Below, piece after piece: positions 52,460-64,000 of a stretch of DNA of 64,000 nt (positions are counted from its first letter, which is position 1; every line of letters begins with the position of its first letter). The translations under genes and the position numbers were made by a program. Location: positions 6,279,001 to 6,343,000 of the forward strand of contig NC_132982.1 in assembly GCF_047496725.1 (NCBI RefSeq), read 5' to 3'. Below the pieces are notes generated by a model. That model was not told where the DNA came from. It worked only from the letters and a program-made list of their open reading frames with translations, and did no database searches. This stretch comes from Anoplolepis gracilipes (taxonomy: Eukaryota > Arthropoda > Insecta > Hymenoptera > Formicidae).

Positions 52460-54820
52460 GCGTGTGACAGTCTACAGAAACGGCAGAGAATCAAGTTCGC
52501 CAGAAGCACATCTATACAATCTCGCATCGACGGAAGCTAACTTTGCGTACAAAATGCGAATACCGACAGCGAGTTGGAAATGGATATGCGTTCCACGTAG
52601 AAAATGCAAGTACTTGGATAGATAGGTAAACTCTGGCAAGTTTGCAACGAGGTAGCCGATTTCCGCTGTTCCGGAAGTCACCACCGCGATCGTATACCGA
52701 GCGAGAGCATGTACACATTGCCAATAACAAGCCTCGAGCTAAGAAAAGGGTAAAGTGCGGATTTGCGATTTTTGCCCTTTGTCTTTTATAAATGAAATTT
52801 TGTGATATTATTTCTGAATATTCTGTATATTTCTTTGGACATTAATATGTTTTTTTCTCGCATAATGTTGGATTTATGCAGGATGAATTATGTAGGATTT
52901 TTTTATGAGAGAAATTCGATTTAAAGTCACAATAAAGAGTTCCAACATGTACAAATAGAGGATAATCCTGAAAATACGGGATAAAAGCAACAAACTAATT
53001 GTAAGAGATTTCTCTGAGATTCTAAGCGGATAATCGACTATATTTTTGTACAATACGAGTTCGTTTTAAGACTCAAAGAGATAAAAATATCAGCAATACA
53101 CATATACGTATGTATACACTTTTTATCAATCTGATATTCAAGTTGTGCAAGACATTTCCGTTTTAATCGTAGTTACTTGAAAAATAATCGTTTTTTTCGG
53201 CATGTTGGAAACAGACGATTAAATCTGTTTTCCCTATTCGAAAATGCATTATTTTTAAATTTGATAAAGTAATTTCTGCTTGAAAAAACGTAAGATTGAT
53301 AATACATAAATAATAACATTTGATTCTTAATCTTGTAAATGATTATTTGAATGTGAGAGAAACCGCTGCTATAGATTATGTATATGTGTATATACAGGGT
53401 AGAACGTTTAAAACAGACCAATCAAATATAAAATTATATAAGTCAAATATAATATTATATATATGTATACAATTATTTATTTATTTATTTAAGTGTACAT
53501 GCATTTCTTTCCTTAATGTTCTCTGCAGATTTCAACAGAGTTATTGCGCCCTCTGCGATGGATTAATTGCCTTTTCAACCTCATAATACGATCATTGTAT
53601 AACGCGATATTAAAGACGTCGTTCAAACTGAGAGATTGCCGACATTCATTGTTCTTTCGAGGAGCTCATTGGGAGCACGTACTTGGACCAAATTAATGTC
53701 AGCTCTTCTAGTATTTCATGTTGATTTGTACCTGCTGATTAATTTCCGTGTACTTCATTATTTCTGAAATAATTCAAAAGATCTTCGCACAAATATTTTA
53801 AAAACTAATTTTTTGAAATTTGAAGTATTCAAATAATTTAAAAATTAAGCTAAGCGCATCGTGCTGAAAAAAATCTTTAAACACTAAGAGAAATGAAAAC
53901 AAAATTTTTTAAATAAAAATTTTAGAAAAATGTATAACATTTATATATTTTATCATTTGACTCTTGAATTCAGTTATCAAATTTGCAGAGAGAAATATTG
54001 GTGCTGTACGTACAGAAGTAAAATTAGTAACATCTAAATGTGCGTCCTTCACCATGACGCGAAAGTTTGTTTTTGTTTCCTTAGAGAAGAGCAAACATAA
54101 AATTTTTACAAACATAAAATCAAATATTATTCGCTTTGTCGTGAAACCTTTAATCGAAGTTTAACAGGTTATCACGGATAGAGATACTCGGCAATTACGA
54201 ACCGATAGTCTGAACTCCCGCGTGTAATTGCGTCTGACACTTGGTACACTCGCTCTACTTACTACCAAAGTTTCGACGGTGCGAGCGGAGTGTTCAGTGC
54301 AGTGTGTCACATACAAATTGATACAATAATTAAAATGAAAAATCGCTGATATACAAATACAGATTTATTATCATTATTTACTAACACAGATTGTCCATTT
54401 TGATATATTTATTTATCTAAAGTTGAATTAATATCGTATCTCCTATTTATCTAATAAATATATAAATATATTTGTTATAATGAAAACTGTAATTAACATA
54501 CTGCATACAATACATATACACATTTTGTTACATAATTTATTTTTAAAACTCAAAGAAAATTAAAATTTTAAAAAACATGAGTTTCGTATATTTTTTCGTA
54601 CATTTGTTATATAAATTTGTTTTATAGAATTTTAATTGCGTCACGGTCCTATACGTCGAAACATTTGCTACATCAATTAAAATTAGACTGTAGTCAAATC
54701 GGTTCAAACAAACGTTTATTTTTATCATGCCGTTTTGACGAGAAAAAACTGAAATTAAATTAATATATCTGCAATAACTCGGTTCGTTAACTGCATCAAA
54801 TGCTGTTAAAATCAAAAGCC
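52460..54820. other. non-coding stretch, no gene seen
   Basis: A strong acceptor-like tract ending CTCTGCAG lies at about 53505-53528 and is followed by a phase-0 open run, but no donor or partner exon was found. The words TACAGGGTAGAACG near 53396 resemble a transposon end; no opposite end was seen. A short (ATTT)n run lies at about 53473-53490. Confidence 0.5.

Positions 54821-54890
<70 letters not shown>
54821..54890 (+). repeat. (AT)5(GT)30 compound microsatellite
   Basis: Five AT units run directly into thirty uninterrupted GT units, an alternating purine-pyrimidine tract able to adopt Z-DNA. The overlapping cysteine-valine frame is an artefact. Confidence 0.98.
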
Positions 54891-54895
<5 letters not shown>

Positions 54896-57800
54896 CATAT
54901 GTGGACAGCTAAGAGAGTAAACACAATGGAAATTGACACAATTAAACTAATTGAAGAATGCAAGAATACATTGAATTTAAAAGGATTAACTCGTTGATTT
55001 ATTAGAATTTTGCGGATATATTTTTAGTAGTATCACAAATGGGGATAGAAAAAAATGTTTAGAGGATTTTTATATAGCAGCTGGGATGCGCGCGATTAAA
55101 TTGCTGCATCAACATTAATTATATTCTGTCAATATATATCGGCTTTTAATATATTATTGAGCGTTCATATTATCGAGATATCGACCGCGCTATTATATAG
55201 CGCGTTCATTAAATATCGGACTTTAGAAGCAAAATCATCCTTTTGATCTAATTCGAAACGGACTCTTTCTTCTTCTAGTGCTTATCGAGCGGTCATTACG
55301 GAGAAAATGCGATATTAAAAACCGGGTCTTATGAGACACCCCGTATACATCGTAGACTCCAATGCGCTTATAACGATCGATATTATAAAACGTTGCGCAG
55401 CAAAGTTAACGAGCTATCGCGGCAATTTGCCTACGTTATTTAAAACGAAATTGCAAGATATCGCGCAAACCACAGAAAGAATTTTATTTTTACATTAAGG
55501 AGCACTGCTGATAACCTGCCGAGGCATAAGCTACGATATAAAATTTTTTTATATTTAATCCCGTATTATGTATTTGAAATTGAATACCGAATCTTTAAAA
55601 ACAAATTTTAATTAATCATATATTTGTTATTCCAATATTCTTTGCATCTTGGAAGTGTGTTACGAATATCTTTCAAGTCCACTTTGTCCACTCTACGAAA
55701 AGACAAGCAAACAAGTGACAAAATATGACATATCGTGCGGACCACGGAAAATGCTGAGCTACTCGAATGAAAAATTGCTCGTCGTTGTCATAAATCATCA
55801 GACGCCAAAGTTTAACTTGTTATAGAAACTTAGATCGGACGGTCTATTTGATATCTTAACATCTCGTTAGTAATGATTAAATATGGATAACGGCACATAA
55901 TTACATCTATGCTGAATATAATAAATAATTTAAATGATTTAACAGATATTACATAATATTTTGGATTCTATCAGATCTCATAAGATATTTTGATATTATT
56001 TTAAAACACAGTCACATGAACGAAAATAAACTTAATACGATCAAGTGAAAATGACTTATACTCCTTCTGTTATATAAAACATCTACACCGAGAAGTCAGA
56101 TGATTAAAAAAATGTTTGCTTAACATAATTATTCTCTGCTGCTTGAAGAAAATTAAAATTAAATATATTAGCATACGCACGCACACACACAAACATCAAC
56201 ACAGATATCGTCAATAAGCTTTGAGATGCTGTTAATTTGATAAAAGAGTCTCGTAATAAAATGGAAAAAGTTGCGACCGTGATAAAGTTTTAAACTATCA
56301 AAGTTTTTCCGGAGAACTTCTTGGATGATCTTACAAATTAGCACACTAATGTATGTTTGAGGATTTTTTTTAAATGAGTATAAAAAAACCTTTGATTTTT
56401 TGTTGCCTCTTTTTTTTTCTTGATACTTTTTTCTTAATATTTTCTTATTTTTTTAAATTTAATGCTTCCGTTTAGCATCTTGAACAATACAAGAAAGCAT
56501 TATATGTATAATATAGCATTATATATATATGTAATGTTTGTATGGAAAAAATGTGATAATTTTGATATAGCAAATGTTATATGTATAAAATATACTATTT
56601 CTTTATTAAAGAAAATTTGATGGAAAAAAGCAACCTTCTCAAAGTCCATTATGACAATTTTCTTGTTCTCACTCTCGTAATATTTTATTACGGTTACGAA
56701 AAAGAATGATTAATCTTATAATTAAATCAGCGAAATTTATTAGATTTACCCTTAAATTAGACCGCACGTTAACAAAGGGAGACGAGAGATCCTTAAAGAG
56801 ATATATCTTTAGTAGAGAGAAAAAAACATAAGATACATATACACGTGCGAAAATACTCGTTAAAATATGAAACATCATAATTATTGTAGATAAAAAGAAC
56901 AGATATAATTAATGGTAAACTTGAGATGTTTAGAACGGTATAACTACAGAAACATTCAATTGTATAAATATAAATTATAAGAAAAATTTGCGACTTCTGT
57001 TGATAAGATATTTAGGAAAAATAAAAAATGGAAAAACATGAAAGCATTTATTAAAGCAACATAGTTGATAAAAATGTAATAAAAATTCTCGAACGTGAGC
57101 TGTAGCTTTAAGTGGCATATCTCTTTAAACAGGTAATTTTAACATTGTCCAGAGAGTCCAAAGAGTAGAAACGTGATAGAAAGTTCTACAATTAAGAGTT
57201 ATAATTAAAGAGCTAAGTTTGTAATTCTCATTCCTAGAAATCAGATGAAATATTTGGAGAAAATTTCATATTTCCTCCCCGTTTACTTTAATTATCGTGA
57301 CGTTATAAATTCGAATCGAACTGTATCACATTTGAGAGTAATTATCGATAAGTCAATTATCGGCTTAGTTACGTATTTAAAAATTGAGCAGTTTATCAGT
57401 AAGGAAACGCTTGATTTGCAACAAATGAATTGTTCCAGAAAAGTATTTTAAGCTTAAATCGTAATCGAATACTTGGAAGAGAAATTAAATAGGAAAATAA
57501 ATAATTACTAGCTAACTTTAATAGAAATAAAATGACTAATAGCTGAAAAAATATAGGCAAAAAAGATTTTAGCTTAATATTATTATATATTCGATTCAAA
57601 TATTACTATTTTAATTCAAATCTTGTCTGAATTATCTTACAAGAAAATACAAATATTATCATCAAATAATATAAATGAGCACCCACATATTATTACATAC
57701 ATCCATTCATACATTACACAAGGAATCTAGTTTCCTAGGCTTTTTCCCCATTTGGCGAAAATGAAAGGCAAGGCGGAATAAGGAAGCAGGGATGAAAGAA

Positions 57801-59137
57801 AGTCGGAAGGGTACTCTTGTATTTTTATTACTGTCGGACCCCTATTATCGTTACGGGTTGCGATATCCACACCCCAGCATTCATCCCACTGCAAATTTGC
57901 GCTGCGACGTATTGTAACGGGTGATATAAGAACAATGGAGGTACGCCAAATGGAAGCAAGCATCCGACGAAGGTGATGTTGGGCGGGGTTGGCCTTTACT
58001 TCTGCACGGCTTGTAACACAGCCGCGCGGCAATGCTGCACGTGTATGCGCCATGTGGCACTTCTCCCTTTGTCAGAGATTGCGTTTAATTTCCACGCAAT
58101 TCGATATGCCGCTTCGTAAACGTAATGCGACACAGTGGGATAGCACAATATACGATTTAATGCACAATATAACGCTGTCGATTAATTGCCAATGTAATAG
58201 CAAAATATAAAAAAGTAAAGGAGTTTTTATTTATTTAAATAATTGATTATTAAAATTTATTTAATGATTATTTATTTTTAATTTACGAAATTAATTAAAT
58301 TTATAAATGTGTATTGTACATCTTTATACCGCAAATTTATATCTAGAAAATACGTAACATAATTAAAATCTCTGTAAATTATTATATTTATAGTTATATT
58401 TTTTTTATATTATATTATACCTACATTGCATATACAGAGAGAGTGCACGTACTTTACAAAGTGCATTAATATACCATATGTTCTTCAAACAATTTCAAAT
58501 ATTTAGAATTAAATTATTGACTACGCAAATATTAATTGCGTATTATATTAAATTAAGAGCGCTACGAAAGAAATAAATAATCAGTAATTCAGAAAAAACA
58601 ATATGAGTTATATGTAATATTTATAGAGACAGGTTGATGCGATCTCCTGTGAATAACACGGCCTCTGCGGTGCGTCGCTTACGTTGCAGTAACAAAATTT
58701 CGTTGGCGTTATTACTTTCGGTAGGCGGGTAATATCGTGTCGTGACTGAGCGCGAAATGGGAGTCCCGTCAAAGTTTGTTTGAGTTGGAATCCCGTGAAA
58801 TTTCGTGGACCAAAATTAACGGAACGGTGGTATCATTTTGTGAAGGACCAGTAATTTTGTCAACGAGAGTTCCCATAGTTATATGTTCGATGATTATTAA
58901 TACAATAAATTTATTACATTAAATTACATAACATATATGTAGATATAATAGATGATATTGTGTTCAGATTTTTTTCTTAAGATTTGTTTACTTATACGTA
59001 ATATTTTGCGACGATGACGTACACGTCGCATAATACTTATTGTAAAATAAGAAAATAGTAAGATTACATAAATATGACAAAATAATATAATTTTAGTATT
59101 TAATAAAGAAAAAAAAAACATTAGGATGGTTTATTCG

Positions 59138-59163
59138 AAATAATATTAATATTAATATTATTT
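59138..59163. repeat. 26-bp perfect AT palindrome
   Basis: A/T-only sequence with no spacer that is identical on both strands, built from AATATT/TAATATTA units; it could extrude as a cruciform. Confidence 0.85.
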
Positions 59164-59409
59164 ATAATAACTTTTTACTGTATTCATTTGGATTAAAATA
59201 GTTTGAAACTTTTATTAATATTGTACACAATAAATAAAATGAAATTATTTTAATAAAAATCGTTTATAAATGGTAAAGAAATGTTGAAAGTGAGAAAAAT
59301 ATCATTGATGTTATCTTTAATTATTAATTTAGTACGCAATTAATTTTATCCTTGTCATTTTGTTAACAGAATTAATCCAACCTATTCAGGAATTTCGCGG
59401 TCATCGCAC

Positions 59410-59434
59410 GTTATTTGTGGTCATCACAAATAAC
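59410..59434. repeat. perfect 10-bp stem hairpin
   Basis: GTTATTTGTG pairs with CACAAATAAC across GTCAT. The word GGTCATC occurs three times within 55 bp around it. Confidence 0.85.
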
Positions 59435-60791
59435 AGACACAGGTCATCCTATTTAACAAATAAACTGACAATCTGATTATCTCGGTTCGATTAAATCAAC
59501 GAACTACATCTGCGTACGCGTAATTCACGCCGATGCACGTGGCGTTTTCAATTCATCTCCCTTTCACCTCCCTTTCGAGGGATGATTATCGCCTGCTCCT
59601 GTTCTGAATCGGAGAGTTTGTTTATCTTTGGACGATATTATTTGTTTAGCCACGATTGCGGCTAATTACTACGCAGGTGCATTACATTATCGCGCCTGAA
59701 CGCTAATCGAAGCGACGCCGAAACACAAAGATCAGTTTGATTTGTCCGTACGTGTACGTCATCGTCGTTATGGAAATGAGTCGCGACTAATCACAACCAT
59801 TGCCAATGGCTGCGACATCGACGACTGTTAATCAGTCAAACGCGAACACCGAGCAGTTTGCGAGGGACGCTAATGAGAACGTAATAACTCGTACGCCAAT
59901 TCCAAAATTATCTATTCCATAAATTGTAACACGTGAGTTTCTACTTACTAGCCATGCCGCTCCACTGATTATTTATCAATTCGAGCGTAATTGCTTGATA
60001 TCAGTTTGAAATCAGTCTATTCGCGAAATATAATCATGTTTATTCTTCCAAACCGATGTGTGTGCTTATTTCATACCGATTTGTATGCAGAACAAATTTA
60101 TTGGGACTTTACCGTACTGCTTTTGAGTAAAATGTTATGTTATGAATTACATTATGAATTAAATTGCAAACAAGTTTGTATTATGCAATTGATTGATATC
60201 GCAACTCCTAACTAGAAATGTGCACAGTAATTCTGCTTAATATATAATCAACATAATGAAAATAGCATAAACTTCAGTACTTTAAAACAGCATATATTCA
60301 TTATTTGATATTTTATTGCAATTTTTTACTTCTACTTCGTGATATGTAATTAAAGTTCATTATAGAGTAAAATACGCGTTAATAAAAGTCTTTTAACACA
60401 GTGTGAATATATTATATTAATATCACAGCATTGAAAAATAATCAAAAGTACGAACATTATTGTTTACATTTTGCATTAAAATTGCACGTAAAAAATAATT
60501 TTTCACGTTTAGCATTGACGAATATAAATAGAAGAATCTAAATAGAGAAACTAAATATGTAATATTATGAAATACGCGCACAATATTCAATGAGGACGTC
60601 ACCCTTTTCAAACGCGACGCGAATAAAATCGGTAAAGGTCTTTTCGTCCCCATAAATATTCAAAGCAGGATAATATTTGCCCGAGCACGTTTAATGTAAA
60701 GTGCAGGTAAACATGCAGCTTTTGTAAAACAATAACGTTTAGTCAGTGCACTATCGCTGCGAGGGGAAATTCAAGCCTTCCTTAAAAAAAA

Positions 60792-60811
60792 AATAATAAT
60801 AATAATAATAA
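60792..60811 (+). repeat. (AAT)n microsatellite
   Basis: About six AAT units following an A run, then a degenerate 8-bp repeat of the form RRTGGAAR at 60821-60844. Confidence 0.85.
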
Positions 60812-61079
60812 AAATGTAAGAATGGAAGGGTGGAAGGATGGAAAAATGTAGAACAAAATATGTTGGTATACTTAAAGTGGTGGATTTTAAAAAGATATTT
60901 ATCACGAGGATCGAAGTGCAAAGTACTCTAGCCTTTACAATCATTGAAAGGTCCTTGTTGAATATAATGAGGATATATTACACACCGTCATCATAGCATT
61001 GATGTTTAACCGATTCAATGCATATAGAAAATTCTGCAAATTAATTGTAACCATAAAATTCTTTTTATAAAATTTTTTG

Positions 61080-61121
61080 TTTCTTACGACACTCAACAAA
61101 TAAGTTGAGTGTCGTAAGAAA
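61080..61121. repeat. perfect 18-bp snap-back hairpin
   Basis: TTTCTTACGACACTCAAC (61080-61097) pairs perfectly with GTTGAGTGTCGTAAGAAA (61104-61121) around the 6-nt loop AAATAA. It lies about 50 bp upstream of the acceptor-like site at 61172-61173, so it would be intronic if that exon is real. It is too short for a standard microRNA precursor. Confidence 0.95.
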
Positions 61122-61173
61122 AGAGTGTCGCTATTTCATTATTTACTAAGACTCTATTTATTTTTTGTTTCAG

Positions 61174-61229
61174 GTGGGTTCGGAATCTTATTGATAATAT
61201 ATTACACAATTGACCCGAATATTCAACAA
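61174..61229 (+). CDS. candidate internal exon, unknown product
   Basis: A textbook 3' splice signal (branch-like TTACTAAG, then TATTTATTTTTTGTTTCAG) precedes 61174, and a consensus GTAAGT donor follows 61229. Only one frame is open across the 56 bases (two bases of a split codon plus 18 codons), giving GFGILLIIYYTIDPNIQQ, which has a hydrophobic stretch. It ends in phase 0, and the next acceptor 83 bases on continues an open phase-0 frame to a stop. An upstream donor at 60632 (AAATCG|GTAAAG) would match in phase but lies in a poorly supported short frame. No family is recognised. A chance coincidence of good splice words in AT-rich DNA is possible. Confidence 0.3.
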
Positions 61230-61312
61230 GTAAGTGACATAAAAGACTTTTATGGCAGCTAAATTTATCTTTTACTTTGCAAGTACTCAACTTATGTAAC
61301 TGTAGTTTGCAG

Positions 61313-61372
61313 ACAAAATTTTCACAACGACCTTTGAATTTTCAACGAAAAAATTATAAGATTCTTTCGTAA
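61313..61372 (+). CDS. candidate terminal exon, unknown product
   Basis: It follows an 83-base intron-sized gap (61230-61312, typical of short insect introns) whose 3' end is CTGTAGTTTGCAG. The phase-0 frame reads TKFSQRPLNFQRKNYKILS and stops at TAA 61370-61372; an AATAAA hexamer overlaps the stop at 61371-61376. It is basic and short, and is meaningful only as the continuation of the exon-like block at 61174-61229. Confidence 0.25.
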   Translation, partial: TKFSQRPLNFQRKNYKILS

Positions 61373-61379
61373 TAAATGC

Positions 61380-62640
61380 TAATTATAATGTGTTACGTTA
61401 TTTAAAAAGTTTTCTAAATTATTTATAGAATATAAAATGGAATTGATACGTTTGCCTAGAATGGATACATGTTTCTGATAAGCTTGTTAGTTACACTTAG
61501 CGTGGTTTATATTTCGGATAGCAAATTGCAGTTTACAATTTTGAGCACGTACGCGGAATTGGTGGCATTACACAAAGTCCATTTGAACTAAAATGAAAAT
61601 GCATATTAAAATTTAACTCTGAGCGTAATAGCAGAATTTTCATGCAAGCTAAAAAAAGGATGTTTTTTGATTACGCGCATAATCGATAATTAATTTTTCA
61701 TTAATGTATCGATAATAAACCTTAAACGATTCCTATAAATAATTTAGCCATTATATTCTTGCTTTTCGTTTAAAAATTATTTTTAGAAATTATCTCTCTC
61801 TTTTCGATAAATTATATAAACGTTCATTAAATAGACCGTTTTGTATCGGGATGTTTTTCGATAGAATTAAATAAATTCATTATTTTTTAATTGTTATAAA
61901 AGATTAATTTTTTTTATTTACACAAAAATAATCTTTTTTAAATATTTAAATGTATGTTTTTACGACACTTCTTTACGAAGGATCATCATTGCAAAAATAA
62001 TGTTAAATATATACCGAATAAAAAAATGCAATAAAAAAGCTAAAGTTTTCTAGAAAGTTGAAGATACCAGAAATATACATACTTTTGCATCCATTTGTTT
62101 TACAACAAAAATATTTCTCTTTCCTTGAAGCGAATATTACGCGATGCACTCTTGCTGGGCACCATTTATGAAATTGTATCAAGACAGCTAAATAGTAGTA
62201 GCATTGCAAATAAATGGCTATTTCTAACAATACCGCGGTCGTTTTGGAAGTGATAAACGAAACCGCATGAGGTTAGTTATTTCGACCTGCTACTAGAAAT
62301 TCACTCTCTTCTCTCGAGGCATTTAGTTACAAATGCAATGAAACTTGTTATCATAAAGTGGCTAAATACACTGCACAATTCGTAAAATATACTTTATGTG
62401 TATATGTATACATATATTTTTTGTTTTTTTATATTCAGTTTATAAAATTCTTTTAAGACGTACATTTTTTAATAAATGAGAGATATAAAGTCTTGTTATT
62501 TACTTGCAATTTTTTTTTTATTTAACACAAAAATTTTTAGAAATTTTTATAGTGTTCAAAAATATTTTCTCAGTATTTTCTTCAGAAAAAAGCGTTACCA
62601 TCTATGTTAAAAGAATTCGTAAATAAAAACAATCGCGGAC
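61380..62640. other. AT-rich non-coding stretch, no gene seen
   Basis: Nothing gene-like was recognised. At 62524-62556 a short near-palindromic string beginning TTAACACAAAAATTT shares about 16 bases with the MITE end at 35494-35558 and could be a very degraded relic of that family. Confidence 0.5.
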
Positions 62641-63720
62641 AGATCTTTTGGCGTTACTCAAAGCGAATACTGTACTTTGTCGAAGTTACGGACATTGAAA
62701 AATCACATGTTTCGTATCGCTAGCTTAACGATACCGTGTTTAGAGTGTAAATAGATCATTGGGGTGCGACAACGAAAGTAAATGCCGGCGTTGAGCAATA
62801 TCGCAGCGAAACGGCGATTGTCGACTCGCGCCCTCCGGCATATACACCCTCGGCCCTCGTAAATCGTAGGCCGGTTTTACGGCCCGCGTGTTTACGGTAT
62901 TCGGTATACGAACAAAGAGCCGACGACGTCGGCGACGACGACGTTCGTTCACGACACGGTGCAGCTTCGCCGCGCTTCGCACGGCTCCATAAAGCATTGT
63001 CAGCGGCAAGATCCCCGGTCTTGACTAAAGTGAATATGTCGCTGACAAGGATGTACGGTCGTTTTATAGTCGATGAAGCCGAGGAACGGGATCCACCACA
63101 TGCTAGTCACGGACTCCACGTAGTTCGCTCGATTTTTCATCGCGACCTGCACTTGAATTATAGTTGCTTACAGACGTGTCGTAGTGAGCTTGTTTACCTT
63201 GCTAGTCGCGCGCGGACAGACGCGAATTAAAAAATAAATACAAACAATAACGGAATGAAGCTTGGTAAAGAAATATTAGCATGACAAGTAAACGTAAGAC
63301 ATAAGATTTTTTTATATATCCTCGCACCCGGTGGAGCAGCATGCTGGCTCTCTGTTGATTGCGACGATTTCTTTTTTACCTTTCTCGCTTTTGTCGCTTC
63401 TTTTATTCATATCCATGAATTAACAGTATATGCCATTCCACGAAGGTACGTCCCTTGTAAATTTTCGATGAGCCGCGTCTAAGCTGAGGCAGTTTCCGTG
63501 GGATTTCGATGTTGTGCAGGCTGCATTTTTCATACGGTCTGGATACATGTAGACGCGGAAACCGTGCGTCGGAGTTGACAAGTGGTTCCTACACGCTGTC
63601 TGTCACGTGAGGGTGTGTCCGTGACGACGTCGTTCTAAGAGAAAGAGCGAAACTTTACATGGGACGGCCACCGCACAGGTAAAGGAAAGACACGTGTCAA
63701 ACGCCCTTCTTCTCAATTCC
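62640..63720. promoter_or_regulatory. CpG-dense block, possible promoter/5' exon region
   Basis: The most GC-rich kilobase of the window. It contains GAC/GTC repeats near 62920-62945, two CACGTG E-boxes (63604-63609 and inside the 10-bp palindrome GACACGTGTC at about 63690-63699) and a short ATG-initiated run at 63659-63678 that ends exactly at a consensus CAG|GTAAAG donor. This arrangement would fit the start of a + strand gene that continues beyond the right edge. The promoter reading is inference. Confidence 0.3.
62751..63230 (+). CDS. candidate exon: longest open frame in the window, unknown product
   Basis: This frame is open for 159 codons from just after a TAA (62748-62750) to TAA at 63228-63230 and is the longest uninterrupted frame I found. 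It lies in the most GC- and CpG-dense block of the window. The first in-frame ATG gives MSLTRMYGRFIVDEAEERDP onward (63034-63230). Upstream, CTTAAC then ACCGTGTTTAGAGTGTAAATAG could serve as branch point and acceptor. The translation is arginine- and alanine-rich with an acidic DDVGDDD run that comes from GAC repeats; no domain is recognised. Low stop-codon density in GC-rich DNA makes chance openness plausible, and an 89-codon - strand frame overlaps it. It could equally be a 5' untranslated or promoter region. Confidence 0.2.
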   Translation: MDHWGATTKVNAGVEQYRSETAIVDSRPPAYTPSALVNRRPVLRPACLRYSVYEQRADDVGDDDVRSRHGAASPRFARLHKALSAARSPVLTKVNMSLTRMYGRFIVDEAEERDPPHASHGLHVVRSIFHRDLHLNYSCLQTCRSELVYLASRARTDAN

Positions 63721-64000
63721 GTCGAAGCGAACGATGAACGTTGTTCGTCGACTTAAGAGTCAACGGAAATTTTATTCAATTTTATCGTTTCGCCTTCGAC
63801 ACATCTTCACTTTTAGTTTGTCAACATATATTTTTTTAACTATTCCCATACATTCCGTACATTATTCAACGAGAGAAACGACGACAATCTTGTTATTTCT
63901 TTGACGCAATCGATTTTTTATAGAGTTAAGATCCTCCATTGTGTTTATTGTAAGAGCGAAAACGTAATAATACGAGAACTTACGAGGGTACCTGTAACAG

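Larger units (their letters stand above)
54900..61079. other. mostly AT-rich non-coding stretch
   Basis: GC-richer patches at 57740-58140, 58630-58880 and 59480-59960 carry open frames on both strands without recognisable products. The patch at 58630-58880 includes an imperfect 21-bp direct repeat (58760-58780 and 58787-58807, 16 of 21 identical). Confidence 0.5.

Noticed and set aside
54800..54997. Frame with VCVCVC repeat
   Set aside because: Translation of the GT microsatellite.
62524..62556. Possible relic of the 35-kb MITE family
   Set aside because: Only about 16 bases are shared and they are A/T-rich; too short to call.
1..64000. tRNA, rRNA, CRISPR array, operon or phage-type structures
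   Set aside because: No tRNA B-box (GGTTCGAATCC-type) in a cloverleaf context, no rRNA words, no regularly spaced direct repeats, and no prokaryotic gene organisation were seen.

Overview
The window reads as nuclear DNA of an arthropod, most like a hymenopteran insect (ant, bee or wasp). By eye it is about two thirds A+T, CpG is not depleted (many TCG, CGA and GCGCG words), TA, GT, GA and TC microsatellites and A/T homopolymers are scattered throughout, and no dense gene array, operon or ribosome-binding-site pattern is present. The taxon is an inference from composition; no diagnostic gene was recognised.

I cannot name a single protein-coding gene here. The longest ATG-type open frames (100-150 codons) are about what chance gives in 64 kb read in six frames, and most lie in patches that are simply GC-richer. 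The window is best described as intergenic and/or large-intron DNA. A few segments look exon-like because an open frame abuts a good splice signal. On the + strand these are 61174-61229 plus 61313-61372, and a 159-codon open frame at 62751-63230 inside the most CpG-dense block. On the - strand they are 33063-33242 and 38383-38719. All are low-confidence candidates with unknown products.

The best-supported features are repeats and foldable DNA. A MITE-like element lies at 34995-35325 between TA repeats, and a 65-bp inverted copy of its left end lies at 35494-35558. A compact GC-rich structured segment at about 48060-48470 carries four hairpins and a 78-codon antisense open frame. A nested stem-loop cluster lies at 52384-52455, a perfect 18-bp snap-back hairpin at 61080-61121, and a 72-nt precursor-like hairpin at 13817-13888. 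There are also several perfect palindromes, short tandem duplications and many microsatellites.

Layout: 1-13.8 kb is AT-rich with no gene seen; 13.8-34.9 kb is AT-rich with hairpins, microsatellites and one candidate - strand exon; 35-35.6 kb is the MITE; 35.6-48 kb is AT-rich with a second - strand candidate; 48-48.5 kb is the structured element; 48.5-61 kb is AT-rich with tandem repeats and the nested stem-loops; 61-64 kb holds the + strand exon candidates and a CpG-dense block that could be a promoter or 5' exon region of a gene extending past the right edge. How any of these would work together cannot be read from the sequence.
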